In this document: positions 36,750 to 48,700 of the stretch, one piece after another
How positions within the stretch are numbered: position 1 is the first letter of the stretch
Layout of the letters: each line of letters starts with the position of its first letter
DNA from: Channallabes apus
Lineage: Eukaryota; Chordata; Actinopteri; Siluriformes; Clariidae
Direction of reading: 5' to 3'
Assembly (NCBI GenBank): GCA_030522415.1
Contig: CM060114.1
Span: 26,373,304-26,437,303 of the forward strand
Length of the DNA stretch: 64,000 nucleotides
The notes under the pieces: model-generated
The model's database searches: none
Told to the model about the DNA's origin: nothing
The model's input: the letters and a program-made list of their open reading frames with translations, nothing else
Position numbers and translations under genes: made by a program

Positions 36750-37500
36750 ATACATTTTATAATTGCTCTCAAATCCTACCAAGCGATTGATTTGTGACAA
36801 TCGATTGAAGGACGCTTACTTTCATATTGCCACAACACAGGGAAGGACCGGAGGTTCACTTCGGGGGCGAAGCTTACCAGTATCAGATCCTTCCATTTTG
36901 TCTAGCTCTCTACATGAATGTATTGAATTACATATACGACTGGCTGGCCCAGTCTCAGTAGCTAGCGCTTCGACATCAGCATGTCGTCCTAGCACATCTT
37001 TGGTTCTAAGATTGAGACAAGGAAATCAAGCTAGACCAGCAAAGGTTCTCATGGCAGCTGTATCCACAGTGACACCTTTGGGCTGTCTGTACATGGGAGC
37101 ACTCCAGATGTGGCTAAGATAGGGGATTTCAACCTATGGCCAATCCCCAATAAGGGTTACGTGCCAGGTGCTTCGTACCCTCCCTATGTGGCTCAGACCC
37201 CGGTTTCTACTCTGGGTCCCACTCTAAGTTCGTCTTGTCATCACAGATGCTAACAACAGACGCTTCCCTCATGGGCTGAGATGCGGTTTTGGATGACCGT
37301 CCATCCCCATGGAGCTGGAAAGGCTTTCATCTCGCATGGCACATCAATTGCCTCGAAATGATGGCCCTATTTCTGGCCCTAAAGCACTTCCTCCAGCAAT
37401 TGAGAGGCTACCATGTCCTAGTGCGGATGTGCAACACTATTGCAGTCTCACATATTATCGCCAGGGTGGACTGTGCTCGCCGCTAAACAGCTAGCGCACC
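36750..37500 (+). pseudogene. DIRS reverse transcriptase / RNase H remnant, copy B
   Basis: ICDNRLKDAYFHIAT (from 36789) is the first RT catalytic block; ACGACTGGCTGGCCCAG (36940-36956) encodes the DDWLAQ block in another frame. TDASLMG then a stop, then AVLDDRPSPWSWKGFHLAWH and INCLEMMALFLALKHFL (37255-37400), is RNase H. Frameshifts and deletions make the region non-coding as it stands. Confidence 0.75.
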
Positions 37501-37588
37501 AGATTCCTCTCCCTCAGGGCTATTTACATTTCAGGGCATATAAATAAGGGGCATCTGTATTGTCCAGTCAAGCTCTGACACATGGGGA

Positions 37589-37925
37589 TTGGAAACCCCA
37601 CCCCGAAGTAGTCATTCAATCTGGGAGAGATTTCAGCTACGTAGCAGAGGTGGACCTCTTTGCCTCGTAAGATCAGCAAATGTCCCCTTTGCTGCTCACT
37701 GTCCGCCACTACACATACCTTGTCACTGGATGAGAGATGCTACAGCCCTCTCCTATGAGGCGCATGAGCTCACTTCGCCTCTAGGAGTCAGCGCCCATTC
37801 GACCAGAGGGGTCACCTCATCTATTGCTCCTGCAAGAGATACTCCCCTGCAGCAAGTGTGTGATGCGGCAGGTTTTTCCTCCCTGCACACATTTGTAAAT
37901 TTTATAGTCTGGATGTCCACGTAGC
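37589..37925 (+). pseudogene. DIRS tyrosine recombinase remnant, copy B
   Basis: Reads MRDATALSYEAHELTSPLGV, SAHSTRGVTSSIAPARDTPL and QQVCDAAGFSSLHTFVNFIV. HSTR is the HxxR box of tyrosine recombinases, and the final segment lies near the expected catalytic Tyr. The N-terminal two-thirds of the domain is missing relative to intact DIRS recombinases. Confidence 0.75.
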
Positions 37926-38202
37926 TCCCAGACATAGTTCTGAGACTCCCCGGCCTTGTGCACACACGCTACACAACCTTGGGGTCCAGACACTTGCAGT
38001 GCAGTATTGGCGTTGGTATTCTCGTTCCCATAGCATTTTCATGCAGCATCGAGTGTAGCCTTGAAAGGGAACCTCTCGTGTTACTTTGCTGTAACCCTGT
38101 TCCCTGAAAGGCGGGAACGAGATGCTGCAATGCCGCACTGCCACATGACCGGGCGTCCGTTCAGACAAATTAATCTGAGGTTAACGCCGGCTCACAACTG
38201 TT

Positions 38203-39640
38203 GAATCAATTCCGAGGAAATGGAACCTGCGTCATAGCGCCCACACACTGACTAGACAAGTCTGTCCCTCATGAGAAATCAGTCCTCTAAGAAAAAAAAA
38301 CACAGAAACTTAAGAAAAAACTTTACCTTTACCAGCAGGAGTATGATTCCAAGCGCAAGTCTGAAACAATGCAGGTGTGGCTGAAAAACAAAAGCACACA
38401 ACAAGTTAAAAAAATTTTGAAAATGAACTTTTACAAAGTACATGTCATAAAGTTTTAAAGTTGCAAGGTTGAATGAACAAGTCCGCTGTGATTCGACATG
38501 CTTGCTGGCATCAGGAAAGGCAGTCAAACACACAAACACGTTGTCTGTCAGAAAGTTCTCTGATTATTAACAGCAAAAGAGAGTTTTTACATGCTTGACC
38601 AAATCCAGAGATGAACTAGGAGGTGTGGAGGAGGAAGAAAGAGAAAAACAGAGAGAGAGAGAGAATGGAACGAGAGTATGGGAGAGTTAGCACCTTAAGA
38701 AAATGTTGCAATAGGATTAGAATACAAGAAGGTACTGTAGTAGCAATTTAAGATTTAACACATTAATATCAGATCCACAGGGTTGAAAGAGAAAGAGAGT
38801 AGAATTAACTTCTTTTATATATAAATCAATTACAATGTCTAAGGGCTTAAATACTTATGCAAGCAGAATTTAGAATTTTTTTTTATTTTTATTTTGTAAA
38901 GATCTATTGACAGTGTATTGTGACTTGAGAACAAAAATACTGACTAACGATCAGTTTAAGTCTCATTTCTGGTCCAGAAGAATCATATGCTTGTAGGGGG
39001 GTAAAACACTTTATGGGAATGACAAGAAAGTCTCTTGATTTGTATTGTGTATGTTGGCTACCTACCCTTTTCATTTCTACTTCTAGAAGGGCTAATTCAG
39101 GCACCTTACAATTGTGCTCCATGTTGGCTCCTGCTAGCATTGTCTCATACGCAGTTTTAGGACACACTTGAATGAATGTATGTTGCAGTTTGCTTGGGCA
39201 GATTTAGGGATCCCAGCAGAATGAGCTAGAATGTGATGTATGTGATGTTTACTGTATGTGATGAATGTTTCTGCATTCAGTGCAATTACAGTCCAGCTTA
39301 TTACAAAACGAACCAAATTACAAAAGGTGGAGAAATAATTAATAAGTTATGAATCATGGTTCTTTTGTGTGGCAATTCACATATTGCCACACACAGACAC
39401 TGACTGACAAAATATTCATTCATTCATTCATTTTCTATACCGCTTAATCCTGTGTTCAGGGTGGCGGGACTGACAAAATATTTCTTTTACATTTATAGTA
39501 GAGACGAGCTGGTCAGAATCTGCCCACGCACGAATTCTGACCAGTAAAAATAAAAAATACAGAAACACAAATAGCCATTTGACTTTCAGTAGTGACCTGA
39601 TGTGATCATTTTGATTAGCTCAGCATGAGAAGCTGAAGCA
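38203..39640. other. Intronic sequence, nearly nothing recognised
   Basis: Only a 50-bp minus-strand SINE tail (39418-39468, CATTCATTTTCTATACCGC) and short AG-repeat stretches (38650-38665). Confidence 0.5.
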
Positions 39641-40419
39641 TTTCAATCCCTAGCAGTGCAAATGACGCAAACAATCAACCATGGGTAGTTGGATCAAAAG
39701 ATCTCCTGGATAAAATTGTGCACAGGCATGAGATGTATACGAAAAAATTTTTTAAGGTGTTAGAACTGCTTAGAAGTACAGTGAAGTTTATTATTAAGAA
39801 GTATAAGGTATTTGGTAAAACACAGACCTTCCATGGATCAGGACATCACTCCAAACTGGATGAAAGAGCCAGGAGGAAACTGGTTAGAGAGGCTACCAAG
39901 AGGCCAACAGCAACTCTGAAGCAGTTGTATGAATTTATGACTAAGAGTGGTCGTTGCGTGTTCCACAAATTCTCCACAAATGTGGCTTGTAAAGGAGGAT
40001 TGCAAGAAAAAGGCCTGAGCAACTTAGCTTTGCAAAAACACACCTGAGGCCACGTGGAAAATGGTGTGACTAAAATAAATGTATTTCCACAATACCAAAC
40101 AATATGACTGGCAGAAATTCAATATAGCTTACCATTAAAATAGCACAATTTCTGCAGCAAAGTATGTACAGTGGGAGCCACACCAAATAGCCGCGACAGT
40201 GTGGCTGAAGTGTGAATGGCGTGTGAATGGCCTTTGCACGCCGTAATCCCCCCTCCCTTTTCTGGCCGAAAGGCGTGTCAAGATTTCACAGTAAACACGC
40301 CCATTCAAGCCCTATTTATTCATTTACCTGGTGCCACCACTAGATGGCGCTTCGTTCTCAAGAACACGTTAAAACAAGCCAAGCCGAGTTGCAATCACGT
40401 GATTTTAACAACCCGCCTC

Positions 40420-40490
40420 CACCCCCGCCGAACTGACGCTACCAAACTACAGAGATGAAGATGGCGGCTTAACGGACTATTCGTGGTAAG
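40420..40490 (+). promoter_or_regulatory. TATA-less promoter-like segment with YY1 motif and splice donor
   Basis: AAGATGGCGGC (40458-40468) is the classic YY1 site found at the start of many TATA-less vertebrate genes. It is followed by TTCGTGGTAAGTG, a strong donor (GTAAGT at 40486-40491). The short frame ATGGCGGCTTAA ends at once, so the exon appears non-coding. Confidence 0.5.
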
Positions 40491-41220
40491 TGATGTTTTA
40501 TTTTATAAAATGTGTTTGGGGTAGTTTACAGTTTATTTCCCAGTTTAGTTTTTTTATTGGCCGTTTTAAATATCACTGGCAGCAGCAGCAGCGGTCAGAT
40601 GTGACTTTAGAGAACTTAATGATCTGTTTACCAAGTCTGGAGTTAATATTACAGCTTACTGTCAGTGTCACACACTCACAATGTCACTCCACTTTAACTC
40701 AAAAACATGCTCAAGCTTCGACAATACTATTAATGTCCCTATTACAAGAGCTGCACTACCCGATGAAGAGTGTTTGTGTTCTCTGTAAATACTGAGAGAA
40801 TCTCACCGCGTGTTGTCTGGATAAATTCAGCGCTTATTTATTCTCTGGTTAAGAGTTAATCTGCAGGTTATTTCTGTGACTGTAATGTAATGTGATGCAG
40901 TTGATGAGGGACACAGACTGAGGGGAGCTGTACAGGAGCTAGTAACGCTCATAACCCGGTTTATATTTTATACACTTTCCGCGGTAGCGCGAGCGCTTAG
41001 TTAAAGAGCTGAATAACAACACAGAAGTGTTTATCAGTTAGGAGGAGGAGGAGGGGGGAGGTGTGTGTGTGTGTGTGTGTGAGGGGCTTCAGTAAGTTAT
41101 AGTTTGGCTTCAGAGATGAACTAATGCTCATATACGAGTGTTATATCGCTTAACTTATTTGTATGAGAAGCGCATTAAGTAAATTCTCGCTTAATTTAAT
41201 GCAGACGATAATACAGACAG

Positions 41221-41358
41221 TCACTGGTTAACACTAACACTGTTCACTGGTTAACACTAACACTGTTCACTGGTTAACACTAACACTGTTCACTGGTTAA
41301 CACTAACACTGTTCACTGGTTAACACTAACACTGTTCACTGGTTAACATTAGCACTGG
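41221..41358 (+). repeat. 23-bp minisatellite
   Basis: TTCACTGGTTAACACTAACACTG is repeated almost perfectly about six times; the last unit carries ATTAGCACTGG. Confidence 0.95.
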
Positions 41359-41503
41359 CAGATTATTTACATTACAGAATCCCCAAAGCAGTGTTTTACA
41401 CACTCTGTGGTAAATAGGTTTATTAATATATATTATTTTTATTAGAACTAGATGTTCTGTGAAGTTTATCTGTCTTGACTAAATTCTCCTGTTGTCTTTA
41501 AGC

Positions 41504-41925
41504 AGAGCTCCGCTGTGGAGGATTGGGGGGTCAGACGGCTGACGGCTGGACTTTTGGAGCTACAGGACTGGAGGAGCCTGAACAAGCTGTTGAGGGAGCT
41601 GTAGGAGGGATGACGTCACAGTCCGACAGCTTTAGAATGATGTTTGATCAGGTCTACTGTATATTCTGAACATAGAACTGCAAAATGTCTGATACAGTAC
41701 TTTGGGGGAAACAAAGACTTCAACTGTTCCATGTTTAATAGTTTTGATATTTGAAAAATTAATATTTTAATGTAAAAGGACTATAGATAGAGACTTATAA
41801 GCAGCTGGTGTATCCGGGTAGTTTAATGAACTTTAAGCAAAAAGACAACATGTATTCATCTGTTTTATATAAATTACTGTTTTAACTTTGACTAGTTTTG
41901 GAAGAATAAATTGAATTGTTAAAGT
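41504..41925 (+). ncRNA. Putative terminal non-coding exon inside the 4.9 kb element
   Basis: Acceptor-like pyrimidine tract TTCTCCTGTTGTCTTTAAGCAG ends at about 41505. GC-rich exon-like sequence follows with a perfect CRE TGACGTCA (41611-41618), then an AATAAA at 41905-41910. No long open frame. It would join the donor at 40486 after removal of about 1 kb. Purely inferred from signals. Confidence 0.35.
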
Positions 41926-42763
41926 CATGTTTTGCGTGTTTTAATTTTGGGGGATTGTTTGGGTATTTAAAAATTGTTTAGTTGAACCAACAACTTCAAT
42001 GGGCAAAAAATGGGACACAACTTTGTTTTAAATAGTCAAAGAGTTGGGCTGAAAATAATAATAATAATAATTATTGATCATAGAAACAAATGAAACCAGT
42101 TAAACACTTGATTATATGTGTTTGTGATTGTGACCCATAATAATTTTTTCTCAGTATAAATAAATGTTTTGGGTTTTAAGAACTCCAAAAGAGCAACGAC
42201 AAACTTGGTATTCTCCATTGAGGTTTCTCACCTTCCACTCCTGAGTATGACATGGTGTTAATTGCTCTGTGTGTGTGTGTGTGTTTTTGGCAGGGGGATG
42301 GGTGTGTGTGTGTTTTCGGCTGTTCAGCAGTTCTAAACACAAGCACAGTTTTTGTCCTTAACTAAAATACTTCAATACGTTAATAATGAATTTATTTTGC
42401 TGAATAAGGTAATAAGCGATATTTAAACCAAACCAGTAAGTTAAGTAAGTGTTCCATACATTAAAGTACTGTGTATAACCAAGTGCCCTAGCAAACACAG
42501 TTACAGTACAGTTTACAGTACAAACAGAGTGTGTGCGCTGGGGGGATTGGAAGGTGAGTGAGAATACTCATTTACAAGACAAAAGACGGTCAGAGGCAGG
42601 GCTGTTCTAGACCAGACAACACGGGGTGGGGGGAGGGGCGCATCATGTTCAAGCACTGTTTTTACCTGGCCTTACTGTATAGTAACAGTATTGTATTTGC
42701 TGAATTGTGTTGAGGCACGCAAACCCCCTGACCACAATAAGGTGGCAATCCCTCAGGGGGAAA

Positions 42764-42765
42764 CT

Positions 42766-42814
<49 letters not shown>
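42764..42814 (+). repeat. Poly-A followed by (TA)n
   Basis: A17 followed by about 15 TA units; the same structure occurs at 52210-52297 and 60600-60656. Confidence 0.9.
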
Positions 42815-42816
<2 letters not shown>

Positions 42817-43360
42817 TATAATAAAATATCCTTAATCCAGATTTTATCAATCAATGACATAACATTTATCTAAGCTGGATGGTAAAATTCTCAAAAACGT
42901 TTAACCTAAAGTGAGACTTAACACACTATAACTAAAATATTTACAAAACTGAAAGGTTGTCTTATGAATAATAAAAAATACAAACTAAATTAAAACAGAT
43001 GGGCTATTGAACAGATCATAATATGTTTTATGTTTTCTGATTATAAATGGTATATGGGTTGATTTTAGAAAGGCTAAATGAAATAGCTAGTTTTGGTCAT
43101 GTCAGTCCAGTAACTATACTATGTAAAAGTAATTATAATATGAATTAATTAAGGGCAGGACCTAACCTAATGTTAATAATTTACACCATGATAACATTAG
43201 TATTCGTGTTTTTGTATATATTTTTAAATGTTCAAATGAACGTTTCAGAGTATATAATTTGTCGTGTCATCTGTGATTGAGACCCATGAGTTAAATTGAA
43301 ATATTTTTTATAGGTAGTAAGCCAGGTTTTAGTAACCTTGGATAAATCAGCATGTAAGCC

Positions 43361-43889
43361 CTCTCTCGCGCACGCGCTCTCACGCTATCTCTCGCACTCA
43401 CACACACACACACACACACACACACTGTACACACACAGACACACACACACACACTGTGCACACACAGACACACACAAATAATACATGAAATCGCATAAAA
43501 CCAAATGAAACTAGGGTAAAAAATATGAGCAGTAAAATACAGTAGTATCCTGTAGGTGATTCCTGTCCTGTGATAACAGGCACTAACACTCTAGAACTGT
43601 TTACTTCTGTTAGTTTTGTTTTCAAGTGTGAATGTTTATGGGGATTAAATCTGTCTCTGCTGCTGCATCTATACACCGTTGTGATAAGTGATTGATGCCC
43701 CATCAGATCTTTAATGTGGGACATTATGCTGGTTAAATTACTAAAGACACACTGATCCGTATGGACAGATATTTGTTCCAGATATTATGCGCCATTAATC
43801 AATTTGTTATGCCAATTTGACTTTCAGCGAAAACATCTAAAATATAACGAAAACAAACCAAAGCAGAAGTTACATTTTAAGCTTTACTT
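43361..43889. repeat. Direct repeat, unit 1 (within the 4.9 kb element)
   Basis: Matches 44060-44490 in order: CTCTCGCGCACGC, CA repeat, ATGAAATCGCATAAAACC, GTTTATGGGGATTAAAT, TTGTGATAAGTGATTGATGC, CCCCATCAGATCTTT, CAGATATTTGTTCCAG, AACGAAAACAAACC, GCTTTAC. Confidence 0.85.
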
Positions 43890-44050
43890 TCAAATTCAAA
43901 TTTGATTTGTCACATACACAGCGCGATATGCAGTAAAATGCTTTGGGTGCTTTAGGTGAGACTCGAACTCGGCATTGCTTCACCTGGACCGCTTTATAAG
44001 TGTCACGCGCTAACCGATTGCGCCACTGGAGCCACACGGAAGTTGGTCTT
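43886..44050 (-). repeat. tRNA-Ile(UAU)-like SINE between the direct repeats
   Basis: The minus strand carries the tRNA-like head described separately, then CACCCAAAGCATTTTACTGC and CAAATCAAATTTGAATTTGA, a body and tail common in fish repeats. Confidence 0.6.
43949..44032 (-). pseudogene. tRNA-Ile(UAU)-like pseudogene with intron-like insert
   Basis: Reads GCTCCAGTGGCGCAATCGGT then TAGCGCG: acceptor 5' strand, D-arm and A box intact. CTTATAA places a UAU anticodon, followed by about 20 nt at the normal tRNA intron site, TGCCG, then GAGTTCGAGTCTC. About 8 nt are missing where the variable loop and 5' T-stem should be, and the 3' acceptor strand (CTAAAGC) no longer pairs fully. This rules out a functional tRNA. 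It may be a SINE head or an old pseudogene. Confidence 0.7.
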
Positions 44051-44059
44051 GTCAGAGTA

Positions 44060-44490
44060 TCCTCTCTCTCGTGCGCGCACGCACACACACACACACACAC
44101 ACATGAAATTGCGTAAAACCCAACGAAATATAAGCAGTAAAAAAAAAAAAAATCAGTAAAAATACAATAGTATAACAGGCGCTAACCCTCTGGAACTTTT
44201 TTTTTTTACTATTGTCTCCAAGTGTTTATGGGGATTTAATGTGTCTGCTGCCGCATCCATTCACAGTTGTGATAAGTGATTAATGCCCCATCAGATCTTT
44301 TGACGGGGGAGCATTATGCATGATTAAATGACTAAAGAAATACTGATCCATATGGGCAGATATTTGTTCCAGGTTGCATGCGCCATTAATTGCCTCTTAT
44401 GCCACTTGTAGACTATCAGTGAAAAAATCAGCGAAAACATCATCAAAAATATAACGAAAACAAACCCAAGCAGACGTTTGAGCTTTACTT
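44060..44490. repeat. Direct repeat, unit 2 (within the 4.9 kb element)
   Basis: Second copy of 43361-43889, shorter by small deletions, beginning CCTCTCTCTCGTGCGCGCAC and ending AACAAACCCAAGCAGACG then GAGCTTTAC. Confidence 0.85.
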
Positions 44491-45065
44491 TGCAGCAAAA
44501 TATTATCTATCAGTATATTAAATGGAACTAGGTAAAATACACAGTAATATAAAATACTGTACGTAGCCTGCGTTTTTATTCCGTACCTACAATGATCGGT
44601 ATAGACAAATTACAGCCGTTACCGTGTCTTTAAGGATCATTTCAGGATGTCTTAAAAATATTTCACTAACTAATTTTATTAATTCATTATTAAATAATAA
44701 ATAGCATAATCATCATGGGTTATGTATTTAGTGATTTAACAAATCTGTTTTATTAATCGGTTTGTTGTTGTTGTTTTTTCATCTATTTATGAAACTATGT
44801 TGACAATACAAGAACTGTCTGTATATTAAAGATACGGTATTGGGTTTCCTGGACACTGCAGTTAACTGTGCCAGTCAATGCTCCATCTGGCGGAATTATA
44901 CGGCATTGCAACCATCTTTTTAGAAAGCGCATGGGGGCGTTTATGGGGCGGGGCATCGTTAACTGCGTCATCGCGGGGGATCACATTCCATGCACGAAGC
45001 CTTCATGGAACTGCCACGGAGCAGTCATGCTCCAGGCGGCTGTTTGACGTGGCTCCCACTGTAGG

Positions 45066-45603
45066 TGTCATGTTTCCCTAGTGATACACACACACACGAC
45101 TGCAGGTGCAGGAAATGATAGTCTTTTATTTTACTTAGTCCCCTTTTGACTTGAACAAAACAAAACAAACAAACACAATAAAACGTAATATCCACCCCGT
45201 GGGTAGCTTCGCCAGGTGCGGTCTGCAGGCGGAAACACAGAGAGCTAGATACTTTCTAGGAAACGAGGGAAAACAAAAGTGACTTTATACCGATCCACGG
45301 CAATGTCAGTCCATGAACGTGAAGCTGTCTTGCTCCACACAACCTCGCCTGCAGATACCGCTTAAACCTTGGAGAGACAGAGAAATGGCACAGTTAAAGT
45401 GTATCGTAGCATAATGGTGACCAGACGCTGTGGTGTGGGTTCGGCTGGGTTAAATAGTGAGACACATGAGGTAGAGACAGGTGATTTCCATCAATCATTA
45501 GGGGCGAACAATGACATACACAGACACACTAGGAGGAGACAAAGCTACGGCTCAGTAAACCGGTGAACCGGATCTCCGGGGCTGAGGCGGCTCGGATGTT
45601 ACA
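45066..45603 (-). repeat. Gypsy 3' LTR
   Basis: 538 bp and nearly identical to the 5' LTR. The CA tract near the U5 end is 6 bp shorter. Confidence 0.95.
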
Positions 45604-45617
45604 TTATCCCCCTCCCC
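45604..45617 (-). promoter_or_regulatory. Gypsy polypurine tract
   Basis: Minus-strand GGGGAGGGGGATAA directly upstream of the 3' LTR, the expected plus-strand DNA primer site; it confirms the orientation. Confidence 0.85.
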
Positions 45618-45722
45618 AGGACCGGCTTCCTGAAGAGGAGGTGGGCGCTCCCCCTGCGTTACCAAAGGGGGTCGGGACCCACCGGCCTGATGGAACTGCC
45701 GGCGGGTGGGTCGGCCCGGAGG

Positions 45723-48700
45723 TCATGGCGCAGGACGATCCGGCCTAGCCCGGTGGAACTCGAAAATGAGTTCTGGGCTCAGGATGTCATTTGCCGGGAC
45801 CCAGCTGCGTTCCTCCGGTCCATACCCCTCCCACTCCACCAGGTATTGGAGTGAGCCTCCTTGCCTTCGGGAGTCCAGCAGTTGCTGGACTCTAAACGCC
45901 GGAGCGCCCTCGATCTCCACAGCCCCGGGGAGCGAAGGGTCTACGACACCTCCGTCCAGCGGTCCCCTTTTTACTGGCCTGAGAAGAGAGATGTGAAAAA
46001 TTGGGTTAATGCGCATGTTTGTGGGGAGTTGTAATTTAAATGAAACGGGGTTAATCTGAGCTATTATGGGGAAGGGACCGATGAACCGGGGGGAAAGTTT
46101 ACGACATGGGAGGTTGAGAGAGAGGTCCTTTGTCGAGAGCCAAACCCGATCTCCTACCTGGAGCGGAGGACTTTCCCTTCGCCGCCTATCGGCAAATTTT
46201 TTGAAGCGGCGAACTGCTTGGGAAATATTGGCATGCGCCCCCTCCCATACTTTTTCCGCTTTCTTAAACCACTCATCCACCATGGGTATATTGGTGTCTG
46301 AGCATACATTGGAATGGCGTTAGGCCGGTTGAGGAGTGTTTTAACGAGTTTTGCGCATATTCCGCCCAGAGCAAATAGTCTGCCCATTCATGTTGTCGAC
46401 TACTACAATATGCGCGAAGGAACTTCCCGAGATCCTGAACAGTCCGCTCTGCCTGTCCATTAGACTCCGGGTGATAGCCTGACGTTAGACTAACAGTGGT
46501 CCCCAACTTCTGGAAAAAAGCTCTCCAGACCTTAGCGATAAATTAGGGACCACGATCGGAAATGATGTCCTCCGGAATACCATAGTAGCGAAACACTGTG
46601 TTGAATAAGGTTTCCATTACCTGAGAAGCGGTTGGGAGAGCGCAGAACGGAATAAATCGACACCCCTTAGAAAACCGATCCACCACTACTAGGACTGTCG
46701 TGTACCCTTTTGACACAGGCAGGTCCGTCACAAAGTCCACCGCTAGGTGAGACCACGGTCTGTTAGGTGTGGGCAAGGGCATTAATTTACCAACTGGCAA
46801 CCCTCGGGGGCTTTTAGTAGTTGCACAGGTAGCACAAGATGAAACGACTGTTTTCACTGTTTCCCGCATATTTGGCCACCAGAACTTAGGTTCCAGTAGT
46901 TTGAGTGTCTTTAATTCGCCGGGGTGTCCAGATGAGAGGTTGGTATGGGCCTCAACCGTCACTCGTTCCCGTAGTGATCCCGGTACGTAGGTTCGGTCCG
47001 GAGGACAGTCCGACGGCACGGGGTCGGACCGTGTCGCCTGGGCTATCTCCGCATCGAGGTCCCATGTGATCGGGGCCACCACGAGTGCCGTGGGCAGAAT
47101 GGGTTCAGGAGCCGTGGTTCGGTCCTGCGTCGTGAAACAGCGGGAGAGCGCGTCCACCTTTAGATTTTTAGAGCCGGGGCGGTATGTAATAATGAAATGA
47201 AAACGAGTGAAAAACAGCGCCCAGCGGGCTTGACGGGGGTTTAGTCTTTTAGCTTGTTGGAGGTACTCTAGGTTCTTGTGATCCGTGAGTACCGTAAATG
47301 GGTGTTCTGCTCCCTCCAACCAATGCCTCCACTCCTCTATCGCCGCATTTATTGCGAGCAGTTCGCGGTTCCCGATATCATAATTGCTCTCGGCAGGTGT
47401 CAATTGTCTCGAAAAGAAAGCGCAGGGGTACAGCTTCTCTGGGTGGCCATGGCGCTGTGACAGCACCGCTCCGAGTCCTACCTCTGACGCGTCGACCTGA
47501 ACTACGAAGGGCTTATTGGGATCGGGAAGTTTTAATATAGGCGCGGAGGTAAAAGCTAGTTTTAGACGCTGGAATGCGAGACGCGCTTCCGGCGTGAACT
47601 TGCATAGTCGCTGTGGCTTACCCTTTAATAAGCTAGTGAGCGGCGCTGCCAACGTACTTTAGCCCCTAATAAAGCGCCTGTAGAAATTGGCAAACCCAAG
47701 GAAACTTTGTAGCGCCTTCACTGTTGTGGGCTCCGGCCATTGTTGTACCGCTCTGACCTTGGCTGTGTCCATCTTGACCCCCAGTGGCCCTATGCGATAG
47801 CCCAGAAATGCTACCTCCGTTTTTTGGAATTCACATTTCTCCGCCTTCACATAGAGCCCATGTTCCCTTAGCCGACGGAGGACGGCGGTCACATGACGGA
47901 CGTGCTCCTCATATGACCGAGAGTATACTAGGATGTCATCTAGATATACTATCACAAACCGGTTTAACATGTGTCGGAGCACGTCATTCATGAGCCCCTG
48001 AAACACCGCAGGTGCGTTTACCAGTCCATAGGCCATCACATTATACTGATAATGACCTGATTTCGTGCTAAACGCAGTCTTCCACTCATCGCCCTTGCGA
48101 ATACGAACGAGATTGTATGCGCTGCGGAGGTCAAGTTTAGTAAAGATGGACGCGCCGCGGAGCAGGTCGATCGCGGCCGGCACCAAGGGCAGTGGGTGCT
48201 TATATTTCACTGTGATTGCATTGAGTCCCCGATAATCAATACACGGCCTAAGGCCCCCCCATTTCTTTTCGATAAAAAAGAAACCTGCCGAGGCGGGCGA
48301 CGTGGAGCGACTGATGAGTCCCTGCTGGAGAGCCTCTTTCACGTATTCCTCCATTGCCCAGGTCTCAGACACAGACAATGGGTAAATCCGCGAGCAGGGC
48401 GGTGTTTTCCCCGGCAGGAGGTCAATAGCGCAATCCCACGGGCGGTGAGGGGGAAGTCGTGCTGCAGCCCTGATACTAAACACGTCTTTAAAATTTCCGT
48501 ACTCTGATGGCACTAGAGTAGAAACTAGGACACTGGGGCTTTCAACAGAGGTCGTTTGGACCATCAATGAGGATGGTATAAAAAATTTCTCGCATCGGGG
48601 GGACCAGGAAAGGATACGCATGCCGGCCCAATCGAAATTAGGGTTGTGAGAGCGAAGCCAAGGGAGGCCGAGCACGACGGACTGACTCACCTGGGAAATC

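Larger units (their letters stand above)
35023..38202 (+). mobile_element. DIRS1-like retrotransposon, copy B (right end missing)
   Basis: Begins after GTT (35020-35022) with CCCTTTCAAGGCTACACTCG. The left repeat contains TGACGTCA (35145-35152) and TATAAATA (near 35176). Gag-like ORF 35288-36256, RT (36785-36965: CDNRLKDAYFHI, DDWLAQS in another frame), RNase H (37255-37490), tyrosine recombinase (37730-37925), internal complementary region (38024-38130, AAC junction 38070-38072). Similarity to copies A and C stops near 38202 (CGCCGGCTCAC), so the right terminal repeat and right GTT are lost. A C-homopolymer (36369-36388) lies between gag and RT. Confidence 0.85.
40170..45061. mobile_element. 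Unclassified 4.9 kb TIR element with a gene-like unit
   Basis: 4892 bp flanked by TA (40168-40169 and 45062-45063). The left end CAGTGGGAGCCAC and right end GTGGCTCCCACTG extend into 26-bp inverted repeats with 23 matches (40170-40195 and 45036-45061). The insertion lies inside a Tc1 copy. Contents: a GC-rich promoter-like segment, a splice-donor-like first exon, a 23-bp minisatellite, an acceptor-like second exon with AATAAA, a poly-A/(TA)n tract, and two direct repeats of about 450 bp separated by a tRNA-Ile-like SINE. No transposase reading found. CAG...CTG ends with TA fit Tc1/mariner or pogo-type mobilisation, but the family is not recognised. Confidence 0.75.

Noticed and set aside
41221..41358. 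CRISPR-like array
   Set aside because: Units are contiguous 23-bp repeats without unique spacers, in a vertebrate genome: a minisatellite.
43949..44032. Functional tRNA gene
   Set aside because: About 8 nt of variable loop/T-stem are missing and the acceptor 3' strand is mutated, so the cloverleaf cannot form.
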